A stretch of 64,000 nucleotides of DNA from Melieria omissa (taxonomy: Eukaryota > Arthropoda > Insecta > Diptera > Ulidiidae): assembly GCA_963971225.1 (NCBI GenBank), contig OZ020270.1, positions 70,262,432 through 70,326,431 on the forward strand, read 5' to 3'. Numbering within the stretch: position 1 is the stretch's first letter; every line of letters begins with the position of its first letter. Shown one piece after another: positions 41,522 through 52,371 of the stretch. A program made the translations under genes and the position numbers. Under the pieces are notes generated by a model. It saw only the letters and a program-made list of their open reading frames with translations. It ran no database searches and was not told the DNA's origin.

Positions 41522-44500
41522 TTTCTAACGCTACTTACTTACTTAACTGGCCATAACAATCCGTTATCGGGTTACGGCCTGCCGCAAAACTTCTCTCCAG
41601 GCGCCTCTGCTTTGCGCGCGCCTTCTCCAGTTGGTCACACCAAGAGATACCAGGGCCTCTTCCACTTGGTCCTTCCACCGGAGACACGGCCTCCCTCTTC
41701 GCCGTCGACCTCCAACCATCGCATCGAATACCTTTTTCGCCGGAGCTTCGTCGTCCATGCGGCAGACATGACCGAGCCAGCGTAGCCGCTGGATGTTAAT
41801 TCGCTGCGCTACGTCCATGTCCTTATACAGCTCGTTAATGGTTCGTATGTGATAGTCGTCACCAACCCGAACAGGGCCGAAGATTTTGCGAAGCACCTTC
41901 CTCTCGAACACTCCAAGGGCCGCTAAGTCGTTTCGTGTCATTGTCCATGCTTCAGCGCCATAGAGGAGCACGGGCAAGATAAGCGTCCTATAGAGTGAAA
42001 GTTTTGTCGGTCGAGAGAGGTCTCTACTTCTCAATTGCCTACCGAGACCGTAGTAGCACCTGTTGGCAAGAGTTATACTTCGCTTTATCTCCAGACTGAC
42101 ATCATTGCTGCTGTTGATGGCGGTGCCAAGGTAGACGAATTCCTTGACAACTTCAAAAGCATACCTGTCGGCCTCGACGTGAGACCCTAGCCGCTGCGAG
42201 TCCCTGCGTGTAGACAGCATATACTTCGTCTTGCCCTCATTTACCACCAGACCCATTTTGGTAGATTCTCTTTCGATCGCCGCAAAGGCAGCGGTGACAT
42301 CTCGCTTGTTACGTCCGATGACATCAATATCATCAGCGTAAGCAAGGAGCTGGACACTTTTGTTGAAAATTGTGCCATTACGATGTACACCGGCCTTGCG
42401 CAGAACACTCTCCATGGTGAAGTTGAAGAGGTCGCAGGACAAAGGATCGCCCTGTCTGAAACCTCGAACGGTATCAAAGGGGTGGGAGAGGTCACTTCCA
42501 ACCTTGACGGAGCTGCGCGTATTGCTCAACGTCGCTCTGCAAAGTCTCACGAGCATTGCAGGGATACCAAGTTTAGACAATGCGGCATATAGGCGATCCC
42601 TTATCGGGCTATCGAATGCTGCCTTGTAATCGATGAAGAGATGGTGTGTATCGATTTGGTTCTCATGGGTCTTCTCCAGGATTTGGCGTAGAGTGAATAT
42701 CTGGTCGATGGTGGACTTACCAGGTCTAAAGCCGCACTGATAAGGTCCAATCAGCGCCTTGGCGAGTGGCTTTAGTCTTTCACATAATACGCTCGTCAGG
42801 ACCTTGTATGCAATGGGAAGTAGGCTGATACCCCTCTAGTTGGCGCATATTGTTGGGTCGCCTTTCTTCAGCACAGGGCAAAGGGCACTGAGGTTCCAAT
42901 CGTTGGGCATTCGTTCCTCCAGCCATATTTTGCAAATGAGCTGATGCATGCACCCAATCAGCTCACCGCCGCCGGCCTTGAACAATTCAGCTGGTAGCCC
43001 ATCCGGCCCTGCAGCTTTGTTGTTCTTGAGTCGCTGGATAGCGACCCGGACCTCGTCATGGCTGGGCGGTGGCACATCCACACCGTCGTCGTCGATTGGT
43101 GCCATCTGGACATCTTCACCACTGGCGGTATTGTTCCTTTCGTCGCCTGCGAGCAGCTTGGTGAAGTGCTCCTTCCACAACCTCAGCACACCCTGCGCAT
43201 CCGTAACCAGATCCCCGTTTTCGTCTCTGCAAGAAGATGCCCCAGGCTTAAATCCTTCCGTAAGACGCTTAACTTTTTGGAAGAATTTTCGGGCGTCATT
43301 CCTGCTCCTGCACTCCTCGATTTCCTCACGCTCGCGCCTTTCTTGCTCCCGTTTCTTGCATCTAAAAAGGCACCTCTCTTTCTTCCTCTCCTCCCGGTAT
43401 TTTTCTGTCATGGCTCGCGTGGCGGCCGACTGCAGGGTCTTCTTGTAGGCAGCATTCTTCACTGCAGTGGCTGCGCGACACTCTTCATCGTACCATTGGT
43501 TTTTTGGTGGTGGGCGTCGAAAACCAAGGACATTTTCTGCGGCGGCGCGCATTGAGTGGGATAAGTAAGCCCATAATCCGCTGATGTCATCAGGTGGAGA
43601 GGGGGAGCGACCGAGCTGGTTGGAGAGTTGAGCGGAGTAGGCTTCGGCTACCCCTTGTGATCGCAGCTTACTGATGTCCAGCTTTCTTCGCAAACTAGGT
43701 TGTGCGGTCTTCGCTGCGCAAAGACGCATGCGTACCTTGGCTGCAACAAGGTAGTGGTCCGAGTCGATGTTGGGTCCTCGGAACGTGCGCACATCTCGAA
43801 TGCTAGAAGCATGCCTTCCATCAATCACAATGTGATCAATCTGGTTGCGGGTGGATTGATCGGGGGATAACCAGGTGGCCTTGTGGATAGCGAGGTGCTG
43901 GAATCTGGTGCTACTAACTACCATGTTTCGTGCCGCGGCGAAATCGATCAGCCTCAGACCGTTGTTCGAAGTGGTCCCATGGAGGCTGAACTGCCCGACT
44001 GTGGGGCCAAAGATGTCTTCTCGCCCGACCTTTGCGTTGAATTCCCCGAGGACAATTTTGACGTCATGGGCCGGGCACCTGTCGTAGACGTCCCCGAGCT
44101 TCGCATAGAAGGCGTCCTTGGTCGCATCGTCCTTCTCTTCCGTCGGGGCGTGCGCGCAAATTAGGCTGATGCTAAAGTATTTAGCTTTGATGCGGATCGA
44201 AGCCAGCCGTTCGTTCACCGGAGTGAACCGAGAGACGTGGTGGCGAAGTCTCTTGCTGACCACAAATCCGCAGCCAAATTCGCGCTTCTCCGCATGGCAG
44301 CTGTAGTAGATATCGCAGTCTGCTCGCTTGGAGCAACCTTGTCCTGTCCATCGCATTTCCTGGATGGCGGTGATGTCAGCCTTACATTTCGTGAGGGCTT
44401 CCGCCAGTTGGATAGAGGCACCTTCCCTATAGAGGGTCCGGACATTCCAGGTGCATATCCTCAAATCATGGTCCTTGAATCGTTTGCTGTGGTCGTCAAC

Positions 44501-44540
44501 ATTGTGGGTTCCTTCCGAGGCTTGCTTTTCTAACGCTACT
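41522..44540 (-). mobile_element. RTE-clade LINE in left arm
   Basis: The insertion (41536-44526, 2,991 bp) is flanked by a 14-bp duplication TTTCTAACGCTACT (41522-41535, 44527-44540). The right arm shows the empty site at about 51105. The 3' end on the minus strand finishes in AAGTAAGTAAG-type repeats, as RTE elements do instead of poly(A). The 5' end lies within the coding region, so a small 5' truncation is likely. It came after the inverted duplication. Confidence 0.9.
41564..44526 (-). pseudogene. RTE-type endonuclease-RT, one stop codon
   Basis: A single reading frame runs from the 5' end of the insertion to 41564, interrupted only by TAG at 42836-42838 (within ICAN-stop-RGISLL). The endonuclease has ICTWNVRTLYREG, IQEMRWTGQG, NQIDHIVID and SDHYLVAAK. 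Its usual GDFN motif reads GEFNAKVG, a change at a catalytic Asp. RT has LKNNKAAGPDGLPAELFK, GFRQGDPLSCDLFN and catalytic LLAYADDIDVIG, then a C-terminal region ending RAWREVL-type sequence. RTE proteins nick DNA and copy the element in. With the stop and the Asp change this copy is probably inactive. Confidence 0.85.
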
Positions 44541-46389
44541 GTATTACTAAAAACCTGCGAAGGCAATCTTACCCTCATTTTCTGAAAACTATTTGGGTAG
44601 ATGTGCTTTTTAGTAAGTTTGGGTGCACATCGAAGAGAAGAACTGGATTCGATTTCGTAAAAATATACGATATCGCTCCACCTAACTAATGAATTATTAA
44701 ATTGTATGCGATTCTTTGAATTGCTTAAACAATTTCTTGCACTTTTCGCGTCATGGAAAAAAATATTTTTTCCTCATTAACTTCAAAATATGGGCGGTCT
44801 ACACTCACACCACTAAGCAAATAAACACATAGACAGTGACTACGTGACGCGAAACTGAGAGGAGAAGTGTGAAAAAATCCACAATACACACATAAAATTC
44901 ACCAATACTCTCACATAACAGCTGATACTCCGGCCCCACAGCTGATATTCCTGACTCCATACAAACTGAAAATGGAGGGTTGTTGTGTTGGTCAATTCCA
45001 AAATGGAGGGTTGTTGTGCTGGTCAATTTTCATGTGTGAGGGTTATCGTTGTGGTTCATTTTTAATTGCATAGAAAAATTAAGTAATTTTTTGCACAGAA
45101 CTCTGTGATACGTTTATAGAAAAATGAATATAAAATTCTATTATTGCTTACAAATGTAATAAAATTGTTTGAATATGTCTGTAACATGTTATTATTTAAG
45201 TTTTCATTGACTGTGTCGAGGACAATGCATTTTACACCAAAAGCATCTCTGAACTCCGATGATTTGGTGTTTAGTTTGTAAACAAACAGCGCAGGAAGCA
45301 ATCAAAGAGGAGTTTAACTTTGAAAATTGACAAAATTGAAACTTTATAGCGCTCGCGGGTTATTTGTAGTATTTTTCAAGTGCTAGGTGTACCAAAAAAA
45401 TTTCAAGCTCCTTACACGTATAATATACAGAACAGTCAATTGTAATGCATTTAAAATTATGCGTTGCAGCATGGCTGCCAATTGTGCAGCATTGGGTGCA
45501 CATAACAACATAACAAATAACATTAAAACAAAACAAAGTTTAGAAAATGTATGCATTTTTTATTGAAATAAGTGACAATTATAAAAATAATAACATGCAT
45601 CGAATAAATACGCCTTTTTCTAAAAAATACGAAAGACAAGCTACCTCTAAATTGCAACTTTGCGCTTTGTTCTAACTTCAACGCGACCACACTGTTGAAC
45701 CAATCAATGACCCACCCCTGTCGCACCTGAGACAACTGGTTCCCAAAATTTATTGGTTTTTCAACTGGTTTTTTGGAAGTAAATTTAACAATTACTTGTT
45801 CAAGTGACTGTCAGCGACGCCACGTTAAAAGGGTAAGTTTGCTCCAAGGAAACGAGTCGGTTCTGAAGTCAGCTATGACTGACAAGCAACCAGTTGAAAA
45901 ACTACATGGTTCAACCAGTCCCATTCCCTACAGGGCCATGACACCTCACACAGATTGTGTATGTGAAATGCAAAAAATGGTCAACAAGTTCGCTTCCCCT
46001 GCCAGTTTCGTATCACGTCATCACTGACATAGAGGTGTCAACTCGCACAAATTTGCGTACCAGCGCAGTAGGTACCATACGCACTTCGGCTATTCGAACA
46101 TATTCGCGATGACTTCGGAAAACTTCTCAATTCGAAGTCAGCTTTCATAATTTGCTTGATGTTGATGTGGTCAGTCACACATCAATCAAAGTAAATCCTA
46201 AGTAGCGCGACTCTTTGACAACCAGACGTCGATTCTGTATGACAAAAACTGTCAAATTGTTGTTGTTAATGTGTAAAACTGAGCTCACCACGATGGCCGG
46301 AAAATACTGGAAAAATTGCAGTTTCTATGAATTTCTTAAACGTAATTTAAGAAGATTTTATAAAGGAATCGCTTACTTTTTACGTTGGT
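44541..46389. other. Left-arm sequence: P-like remnant and AT-rich DNA
   Basis: 44541-44640 (minus strand) holds the decayed P-type motif matched at 51005-51113. 44640-45770 is AT-rich with no gene. 45730-46060 repeats CAACTGGTT several times. 46085-46230 holds the P-like modules CATACGCACTTCGGC and TAAATCCTAAGTAGCGCGAC also seen near 18.8 kb. None is a working gene. Confidence 0.6.
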
Positions 46390-46719
46390 ATAACCAGAGG
46401 CAGCCGCCGTGGCTCAGTTGGTTAGGCGCGGTCCAGCGAGTCGGATGCAGAGCGACGCAAGTTCCAATACTGCATGTAGCAACACCTAAAAAAAATCGGT
46501 GGCTGTCCTCTCAGCTGGAAATGGCAAACCTCTGAGAGTAAAAATTGCCTATGAAAAAGCTCCCAACCTGCCGTTCGGAACCGGCATAAAATTGTAGATC
46601 CCTTTCACCCGCGTACAAATTCACCCGCACAACACGGGTGGCTGCGGGAAGCTAGGCCTTAGTCTCGCGTAAGCGGGCTGTCGTGCTAATCAATTATTAA
46701 TTAAAATTAATAACCAGAG
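46390..46719 (+). mobile_element. tRNA-derived SINE, left arm
   Basis: The SINE (46400-46709, 310 bp) is flanked by a 10-bp duplication ATAACCAGAG (46390-46399, 46710-46719). Its head resembles a tRNA: the A box TGGCTCAGTTGG lies near 46410 and the B box position has AGTTCCAATAC (mutated; the right arm has AGTTCGAATAC). The body includes GGAAATGGCAAACCTCTGAG and CTGCCGTTCGGAACCGGC, a type I associate with tephritid repeats. The tail is AT-rich. It would be transcribed by RNA polymerase III and moved by a LINE. Confidence 0.8.
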
Positions 46720-46728
46720 AAAAGAAAG

Positions 46729-47297
46729 CTAAATAAAATTCTCATAAATTAGTTGGTTTTTACCAAAATTTATGAACAAATTTAATTTATTTCGTTTGTT
46801 ATTCAAGAGCAACTCGGCCTTCGTTATATAAGTTAACACCAGCACAGTCAAGAATTGTGCAAAGTAGCCAACGTCAGCAGCCAGATACCAGATACCGGTC
46901 AACAGCTGCGCAAAATCACCAACATCGGCAGCTAGACCAGCGCAGTCCACAACTGCGCAAAAGTCGCCAACATCAGCAGCAATCCTCTGCAACTGGAATG
47001 CTGAGCATCCACCCACGCCGCAATGTGACCCGCTGCTAGACCTTAGCTGTTTACACAGCTGCACTACTGCTGCGTTGCAACAATCTGCTACGTGACATAG
47101 CAGGCGTATCCAGTTACATGGCTGCTGCACATCTCTTCGCCACCAACGGCTGCGGAGCACTTCTGGACGGAGCGACTCCAGTCACTTTCTGTTAGCTTTT
47201 AAGAATTTAGTTCTAAGCGCACATTTGACGGACCAAGAGCTCCGATTAAAGATTAAATGATAAAAACCCGTTTTTCTCTTACTTCGGACACGGGCGC
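46729..47297. repeat. LTR-like tract with triple repeat, left arm
   Basis: Mirror of 48311-48880. It includes three imperfect units of about 50 bp built on GCTGCTGATGTTGGCGAC (on the minus strand) and a polyadenylation-like ATTAAA near 47247. It may be a solo LTR, but its ends are not proven. Confidence 0.5.
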
Positions 47298-47396
47298 ATA
47301 GCGCCCAAAAGTCTACTTACTTTTTACCAACCAAAAATTTAACTTATATATTCATCACAAGTCATTGTCAGTTGCAAATGAAAATCAAATGGTATT
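47298..47396. other. Original 5' flank of the Loa-like insertion
   Basis: About 100 bp of unique DNA between the left arm and the 16-bp target duplicate. In the inferred pre-inversion order it lay between the Loa-like 5' end and the single ancestral copy of the arm. Confidence 0.6.
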
Positions 47397-47412
47397 CCTG
47401 TTTGACTTTTGC
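47397..47412. repeat. 16-bp target duplicate at Loa-like 5' end
   Basis: CCTGTTTGACTTTTGC, the exact reverse complement of 36505-36520. Confidence 0.85.
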
Positions 47413-48296
47413 CCCTGCTTGGAGCCACCTTGTCGCGGTGCGGGGGCTTAGTTACGGGGATCCGGCCGGGCCATTCTGATGGGCATGGTCGAACTATGTT
47501 TCGGTCATGTCCGGTGGGTTCAGTCGTGTCAGACGGGCAGCCGGGGAGTACGAACTAAGCGCCACCATCTACCCGAACCTCCCTCAAACCTACCCCTCTA
47601 TTTCCCGTCACTTCTCTATCCCTACCTAAACTCCAGGGGCGTCGGTTCCCACAATGGGCGGCACCTGGTTTGCGTCTGACTCCAGTGGGGCGGCAGTTTT
47701 TCCTTTCACCTGGCAGTAGGTATAAAATGCAAACCCCCTCCCCCCCTTTCAATGGTGAAGCCTACTCCTGGTTTTTCTGCACGGGGTAACCAGACTTCTG
47801 GGAATCCTCCCGCTGACCCGTCGGCGCCTTGGGCATTGGATGTGCAGGCCCAAAGCTCACCTTTCCTTACGAACGAGACTGACACCCAGGGTCCCGGGGG
47901 AAGCAAATTACTAGCGGTGGACGATGGCACATTGGCTATGTCAATGGAGAGCCTACTGTTGGAGGAGAAAAGACAGAACAGACTAATGTCAGAAGCATCA
48001 CAGTCAGCCGTCAAGGTTGATGGGGATGTGGAGATGTTAGATAGCCCACCTACTTCAACGAGTCGAATTCGGGTACCATGCGTATCTCCGAAAACGGTTA
48101 AACCTGGTGCGAACCAGGTGAGTGCCGGTAAGGAGGTTGCTGGCATCGAGGGCTCAAAGGCAGGTGAAGAGCTGTCTGCCAGACAGCGCAAAAGGAGGAG
48201 GCAGAACAAGAGGAAAGCTGCCGTGAAAGCAGCTGCAAGTACTCAAGTTTTGCCAACCTCAACACCTGTGATGGCCACAGGAAAGCGTGACAGAGT
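47413..48296 (+). mobile_element. Loa-like LINE, displaced 5' part
   Basis: Holds the 5' UTR (47413-47751) and the start of ORF1 from ATG 47752. The frame reads through SLLLEEKRQNRLMSEAS to GKRDRV at 48296, where it meets 14 bp of filler and then the right arm. Positions 47954-48296 (343 bp) duplicate 41076-41418 in inverted orientation. Together with 36521-41418 this makes one nearly complete element of about 5.4 kb. Confidence 0.85.
47752..48296 (+). pseudogene. Loa-like ORF1, N-terminal part
   Basis: 181 codons from ATG 47752. The protein is Ser/Pro-rich at first, then has an Asp/Glu-rich stretch and the basic KRRRQNKRKAAVKAA. It is cut at 48296; codons after that (to 48426) belong to the arm. 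The remainder of ORF1 is on the opposite strand at 41418 downward. Confidence 0.75.
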
Positions 48297-48627
48297 GCTC
48301 AGACCCCAGAGCGCCCGTGTCCGAAGTAAGAGAAAAACGGGTTTTTATCATTTAATCTTTAATCGGAGCTCTTGGTCCGTCAAATGTGCGCTTAGAACTA
48401 AATTCTTAAAAGCTAACAGAAAGTGACTGGAGTCGCTCCGTCCAGAAGTGCGCCGCAGCCGTTGGTGGCGAAGAGATGTGCAGCAGCCATGTAACTGGAT
48501 ACGACTGCTATGTCACGTAGCAGATTGTTGCAACGCAGCAGTAGTGCAGCTGTGTAAACAGCTAAGGTCTAGCAGCGGGTCACATTGCGGCGTGGGTGGA
48601 TGCTCAGCATTCCAGTTGCAGAGGATT

Positions 48628-48775
48628 GCTGCTGATGTTGGCGACTTTTGCGCAGTTGTGGACTGCGCTGGTCTAGCTGCCGATGTTGGTGATTTTGCGC
48701 AGCTGTTGACCGGTATCTGGTATCTGGCTGCTGACGTTGGCTACTTTGCACAATTCTTGACTGTGCTGGTGTTAA
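48628..48775 (+). repeat. Three tandem units of about 50 bp, right arm
   Basis: Three imperfect units start GCTGCTGATGTTGGCGAC, GCTGCCGATGTTGGTGAT and GCTGCTGACGTTGGCTAC. They lie within the LTR-like tract at the inner end of the arm. Confidence 0.7.
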
Positions 48776-48888
48776 CTTATATAACGAAGGCCGAGTTGCT
48801 CTTGAATAACAAACGAAATAAATTAAATTTGTTCATAAATTTTGGTAAAAACCAACTAATTTATGAGAATTTTATTTAGCTTTCTTTT

Positions 48889-49217
48889 CTCTGGTTATTA
48901 ATTTTAATTAATAATTGATTAGCACGACAGCCCGCTTACGCGAGACTAAGGCCTAGCTTCCCGCAGCCACCCGTGTTGTGCGGGTGAATTTGTACGCGGG
49001 TGGAAGGGATCTACAATTTTATGCCGGTTCCGAACGGCAGGTTGGGAGCTTTTTCATAGGTAATTTTTACTCTCAGAGGTTTGCCATTTCCAGCTGAGAG
49101 GACAGCCACCGATTTTTTTAGGTGTTGCTACATGCAGTATTCGAACTTGCGTCGCTCTGCATCCGACTCGCTGGACCGCGCCTAACCAACTGAGCCACGG
49201 CGGCTGCCTCTGGTTAT
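48889..49217 (-). mobile_element. tRNA-derived SINE, right arm
   Basis: Same SINE as in the left arm (48899-49207, 309 bp) with the same 10-bp duplicates (48889-48898, 49208-49217). It was therefore present before the duplication. Its B box, AGTTCGAATAC on the minus strand, is intact here. Confidence 0.8.
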
Positions 49218-51004
49218 ACCAACGTAAAAAGTAAGCGATTCCTTTATTAAATCTTCTTAAATTACGTTTAAGAAATTCATAGAAACTGCAATTTTTCCAG
49301 TATTTTTCACGTATACGCAAACCTGCCACTAGTGTCCGGCCATCGTGGTGAGCTCAGTTTTACACATTAACAACAACAATTTGACAGTTTTTGTCATACA
49401 GAATCGACGTCTGGTTGTCAAAGAGTCGCGCTACTTAGGATTTACTTTGATTGATGTGTGACTGACCACATCAACATCAAGCAAATTATGAAAGCTGACT
49501 TCGAATTGAGAAGTTTGCCGAAGTCATCGCGAATATGTTCGAATAGCCGAAGTGCGTATGGTACCTACTGCGCTGGTACGCAAATTTGTGCGAGTTGACA
49601 CCTCTATGTCAGTGATGACGTGATACGAAACTGGCAGGGGAAGCGAATTTGTTGACCATTTTTTGCATTTCACATACACAACCTGTGTGAGGTGTCATGG
49701 CCCTGTAGGAAATGGGACTGGTTGAACCATGTAGTTTTTCAACTGGTTGCTTGTCAGTCATAGCTGACTTCAGAACCGACTCGTTTCCTTGGAGCAAACT
49801 TACCCTTTTAACGTGGCGTCGTTGACAGTCACTTGAACAAGTAATTGTTAAATTTACTTCCAAAAAACCAGTTGAAAAACCAATAAATTTTGGGAACCAG
49901 TTGTCTCAGGTGCGACAGGGGTGGGTCAGTGATTGGTTCAACAGTGTGGTCGCGTTGAAGTTAGAACAAAGCGCAAAGTTGCAATTTAGAGGTAGCTTGT
50001 CTTTCGTATTTTTTAGAAAAAGGCGTATTAATTCGATGCATGTTATTATTTTTATAATTGTCACTTATTTCAATAAAAAATGCATACATTTTCTAAACTT
50101 TGTTTTGTTTTTATGTTATTTGTTATGTTGTTATGTGCACCCAATGCTGAACAATTGGAAGCCATGCTGCAACGCATAATTTTAAATGCATTACAATTGA
50201 CTGTTCTGTATATTATACGTGTAAGGAGCTTGAAATTTTTTTGGTACACCTAGCACTTGAAAAATACAACAAATAACCCGCGAGCGCTATAAAGTTTCAA
50301 TTTTGTCAATTTTCCAAAGTTAAACTTCTCTTTGATTGCTTCCTGCGCTGTTTGTTTACAAATTAAACACCAAATCATCGGAGTTCAGAGATGCGTTTGG
50401 TGTAAAATGCATTGTCCTCGACACAGTCAATGAAAACTTAAATAATAACATGTTACAGACATATTCAAACAATTTTATTACATTTGTAAGCAATAATAGA
50501 ATTTTATATTCATTTTTCTATAAACGTATCACAGAGTTCTGTGCAAAAAATTACTTAATTTTTCTATGCAATTAAAAATGAACCACAACGATAACCCTCA
50601 CACATGAAAATTGACCAGCACAACAACCCTCCATTTTGGAATTGACCAACACAACAACCCTCCATTTTCAGTTTGTATGGAGTCAGGAATATCAGCTGTG
50701 GGGCCGGAGTATCAGCTGTTATGTGAGAGTATTGGTGAATTTTATGTGTGTATTGTGGATTTTTTCACACTTTTCCTCTCAGTTTCGCGTCACGTAGTCA
50801 CTGTCTATGTGTTTATTTGCTTAGTGGTGTGAGTGTAGACCGCCCATATTTTGAAGTTAATGAGGAAAAAATATTTTTTTTCCATGACGCGAAAAGTGCA
50901 AGAAATTGTTTAAGCAATTCAAAGAATCGCATACAATTTAATAATTCATTAGTTAGGTGGAGCGATATCGTATATTTTTACGAAATCGAATCCAGTTCTT
51001 CTCT
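49218..51004. other. Right-arm sequence: P-like modules and AT-rich DNA
   Basis: 49323-49341 is the reverse complement of GGCCGGACACTAGTGGCAG at 18874. AGTCGCGCTACTTAGGATTT lies near 49424 and GCCGAAGTGCGTATGG near 49546. The rest is non-coding, with CAACTGGTT repeats near 49740-49880. No working gene. Confidence 0.6.
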
Positions 51005-51113
51005 TCGATGTGCACCCAAACTTACTAAAAAGCACATCTACCCAAATAGTTTTCAGAAAATGAGGGTAAGATTGGCTTCGCAGGGTTTTAGTAATACAGT
51101 AGCGTTAGAAATG
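51005..51113 (+). pseudogene. P-like transposase remnant, right arm
   Basis: A short frame with CAPKLTKKHIYPNSFQKMRV and FSNTVALE corresponds to CPKLTTKHIHPNSFEKMKVK and FSNTVSAA of the fragment at 17667-18735. Only this conserved block is recognisable. It is mirrored at 44541-44640. Confidence 0.65.
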
Positions 51114-51218
51114 AACTCTCTGTATTCTTCTGGTTTTCTAGATTCTAAAAAAGCGCACACAACCCCAAACTCAGTAGAGTTCACAATTTTTTAAAATAAT
51201 TTATTTGATATATTTAAT

Positions 51219-51369
51219 AGTTGGAGCACAGGGTACGACAGCAGACAGGTGTTCAGTGGGACCTCTGATCAAATAGAGTTTTTGAAAAATACCACAGCCC
51301 TTTTGACTTCCATTAAAATTGAATATAACAATGGTTGTGACATTAAAAGCACTTTTTCCTTTCCATTGG
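51219..51369. other. Sequence beyond the right arm
   Basis: Short AT-rich interval after the end of homology to the left arm. Nothing is recognised in it. Confidence 0.4.
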
Positions 51370-51947
51370 ACTAAGGGCCAATTTTTCAGTGCGAGTTTAA
51401 ACCCAGTTCAAACGGAGTTTGTTTGAACTTGGTTTAAATTTAAACTAAGTTTAAACGACAAAGCAGTTTTTCAGTGCTAGTTTAACTGGAGCAAATATTT
51501 GTCATTTGAGTATGGCAATACTGGCAACATTTTTATCTAGCTAATAATTTTCCTTTGTTTTGATTGTAAATTCTTTGCGCTCAAATAATGTATTTAATTA
51601 AAAAATTAAAAATAAGCAAACGTAGTCCAAATTTTTTATCTCGGGGAATCGAATGTCTTCTTGCACTTTTGAAAAAAATAAACAAGTGCTCGAGTGCAAG
51701 AAGGCAGACCGCGGGAGTACCGAGGCAAAACAAACCAAATAGAAAGAAATTGAGGACGATTTCGATTCAAAATTTGTTGATAAGGTCCGGTGCACGAAAA
51801 CGTTGCGCACAAAGTATAAGAATCTAACAATGTGCAAAAAGAATTTCGCTCACGACAGGCAAGAGCTGACCAAAACAAAAAATAAATGAACTGTCAGAAG
51901 CTGTTGACAGTTGAAACTTAGTTTAACCACAGATAATTCATCATATA
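51370..51947 (+). mobile_element. Harbinger-like remnant with Myb/SANT-like fragment
   Basis: The left end GGGCCAATTTTTCAGTGCGA and the subterminal GTTTAAAC repeats resemble PIF/Harbinger-type ends I know from insects. The right end (GTTTAACCACAGATAATTCA) looks like a diverged inverse, cut short by G2. Between 51620 and 51885, two frames give RSPNFLSRGIECLLALL and then KTLRTKYKNLTMCKK and FAHDRQELTK, the pattern of Myb/SANT-like DNA-binding proteins that accompany Harbinger elements. The frames are broken, so this is a remnant. Confidence 0.55.
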
Positions 51948-52371
51948 AGTTAGCGTAAGAGCGAACCCGCCTGAGTAGCCACGCTGTGCTACGTTGGCGA
52001 CCGCTGGTCCAGTCGATCATTCATACGTGGTGACACGCTATGCTACGTTGGCGACAGCTGCACCAGTCAACGATCGGTATGCAGCGGCTACATCGCGCTG
52101 ACACGGCACTACGTGATTCGCTGGCGACCGCCGTTGGAAGGCGAAATAGGATATGCGGCGCAAATAGCTGTGTCAGCGACAAGCGCCGTCGCCACTGCGA
52201 ATTACTGCGCGGACTGCGACTGCGGACCGCGTGAATACAGCGGAGTCAGCAATCCTCCAACTGCGACTGTTTCTGCGGGGCTTAGGTTTAGTTTTAGTTT
52301 TAAGTCAACTAGCAGTCTCCAGACGGAGCTCATATTGTAAAGTCATTTATTGGACCACACTAAATAAATAA
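51948..52371 (+). repeat. G2 5' LTR
   Basis: Starts AGTTAGCGTAAGAGCG and matches 61040-61126 at its beginning. It is rich in GCTACGTTGGCGAC-type repeats. Its last bases, AAATAAATAATT, are duplicated at 54902-54913 by the DNA-element insertion. Confidence 0.85.

Larger units (their letters stand above)
41419..47297. repeat. Inverted duplication, left arm
   Basis: Reverse complement of 48311-51218, apart from the RTE insertion at 41536-44526 and small differences (for example about 30 bp lost near 46303). From outer to inner end both arms hold, in the same order, a P-like transposase remnant, AT-rich DNA, P-like terminal modules, a SINE and an LTR-like tract. The shared order of unrelated repeats shows a segmental duplication rather than two transposon copies. 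The inner end is at GGGCGC 47297. Confidence 0.85.
48311..51218. repeat. Inverted duplication, right arm
   Basis: Begins GCGCCCGTGTCCGAAG, the mirror of the left arm's inner end. It matches the left arm to about 51218 (TTGATATATTTA), beyond which the left arm has Loa-like sequence. This arm keeps the site where RTE inserted on the left and about 30 bp lost there, so it is closer to the ancestral state. Confidence 0.85.

Noticed and set aside
43058..43555. 165-residue plus-strand frame
   Set aside because: Opposite the RTE endonuclease-RT; shadow.
46400..46480. Possible functional tRNA gene
   Set aside because: A and B boxes are present, but the sequence is the head of a SINE with body, tail and 10-bp duplicates, and the cloverleaf is poor.
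44541..51218. A single giant foldback transposon
   Set aside because: The arms contain unrelated repeats (P-like, SINE, LTR-like) in the same order, and the loop is a LINE 5' end whose target duplicate is outside; a rearrangement explains this better.
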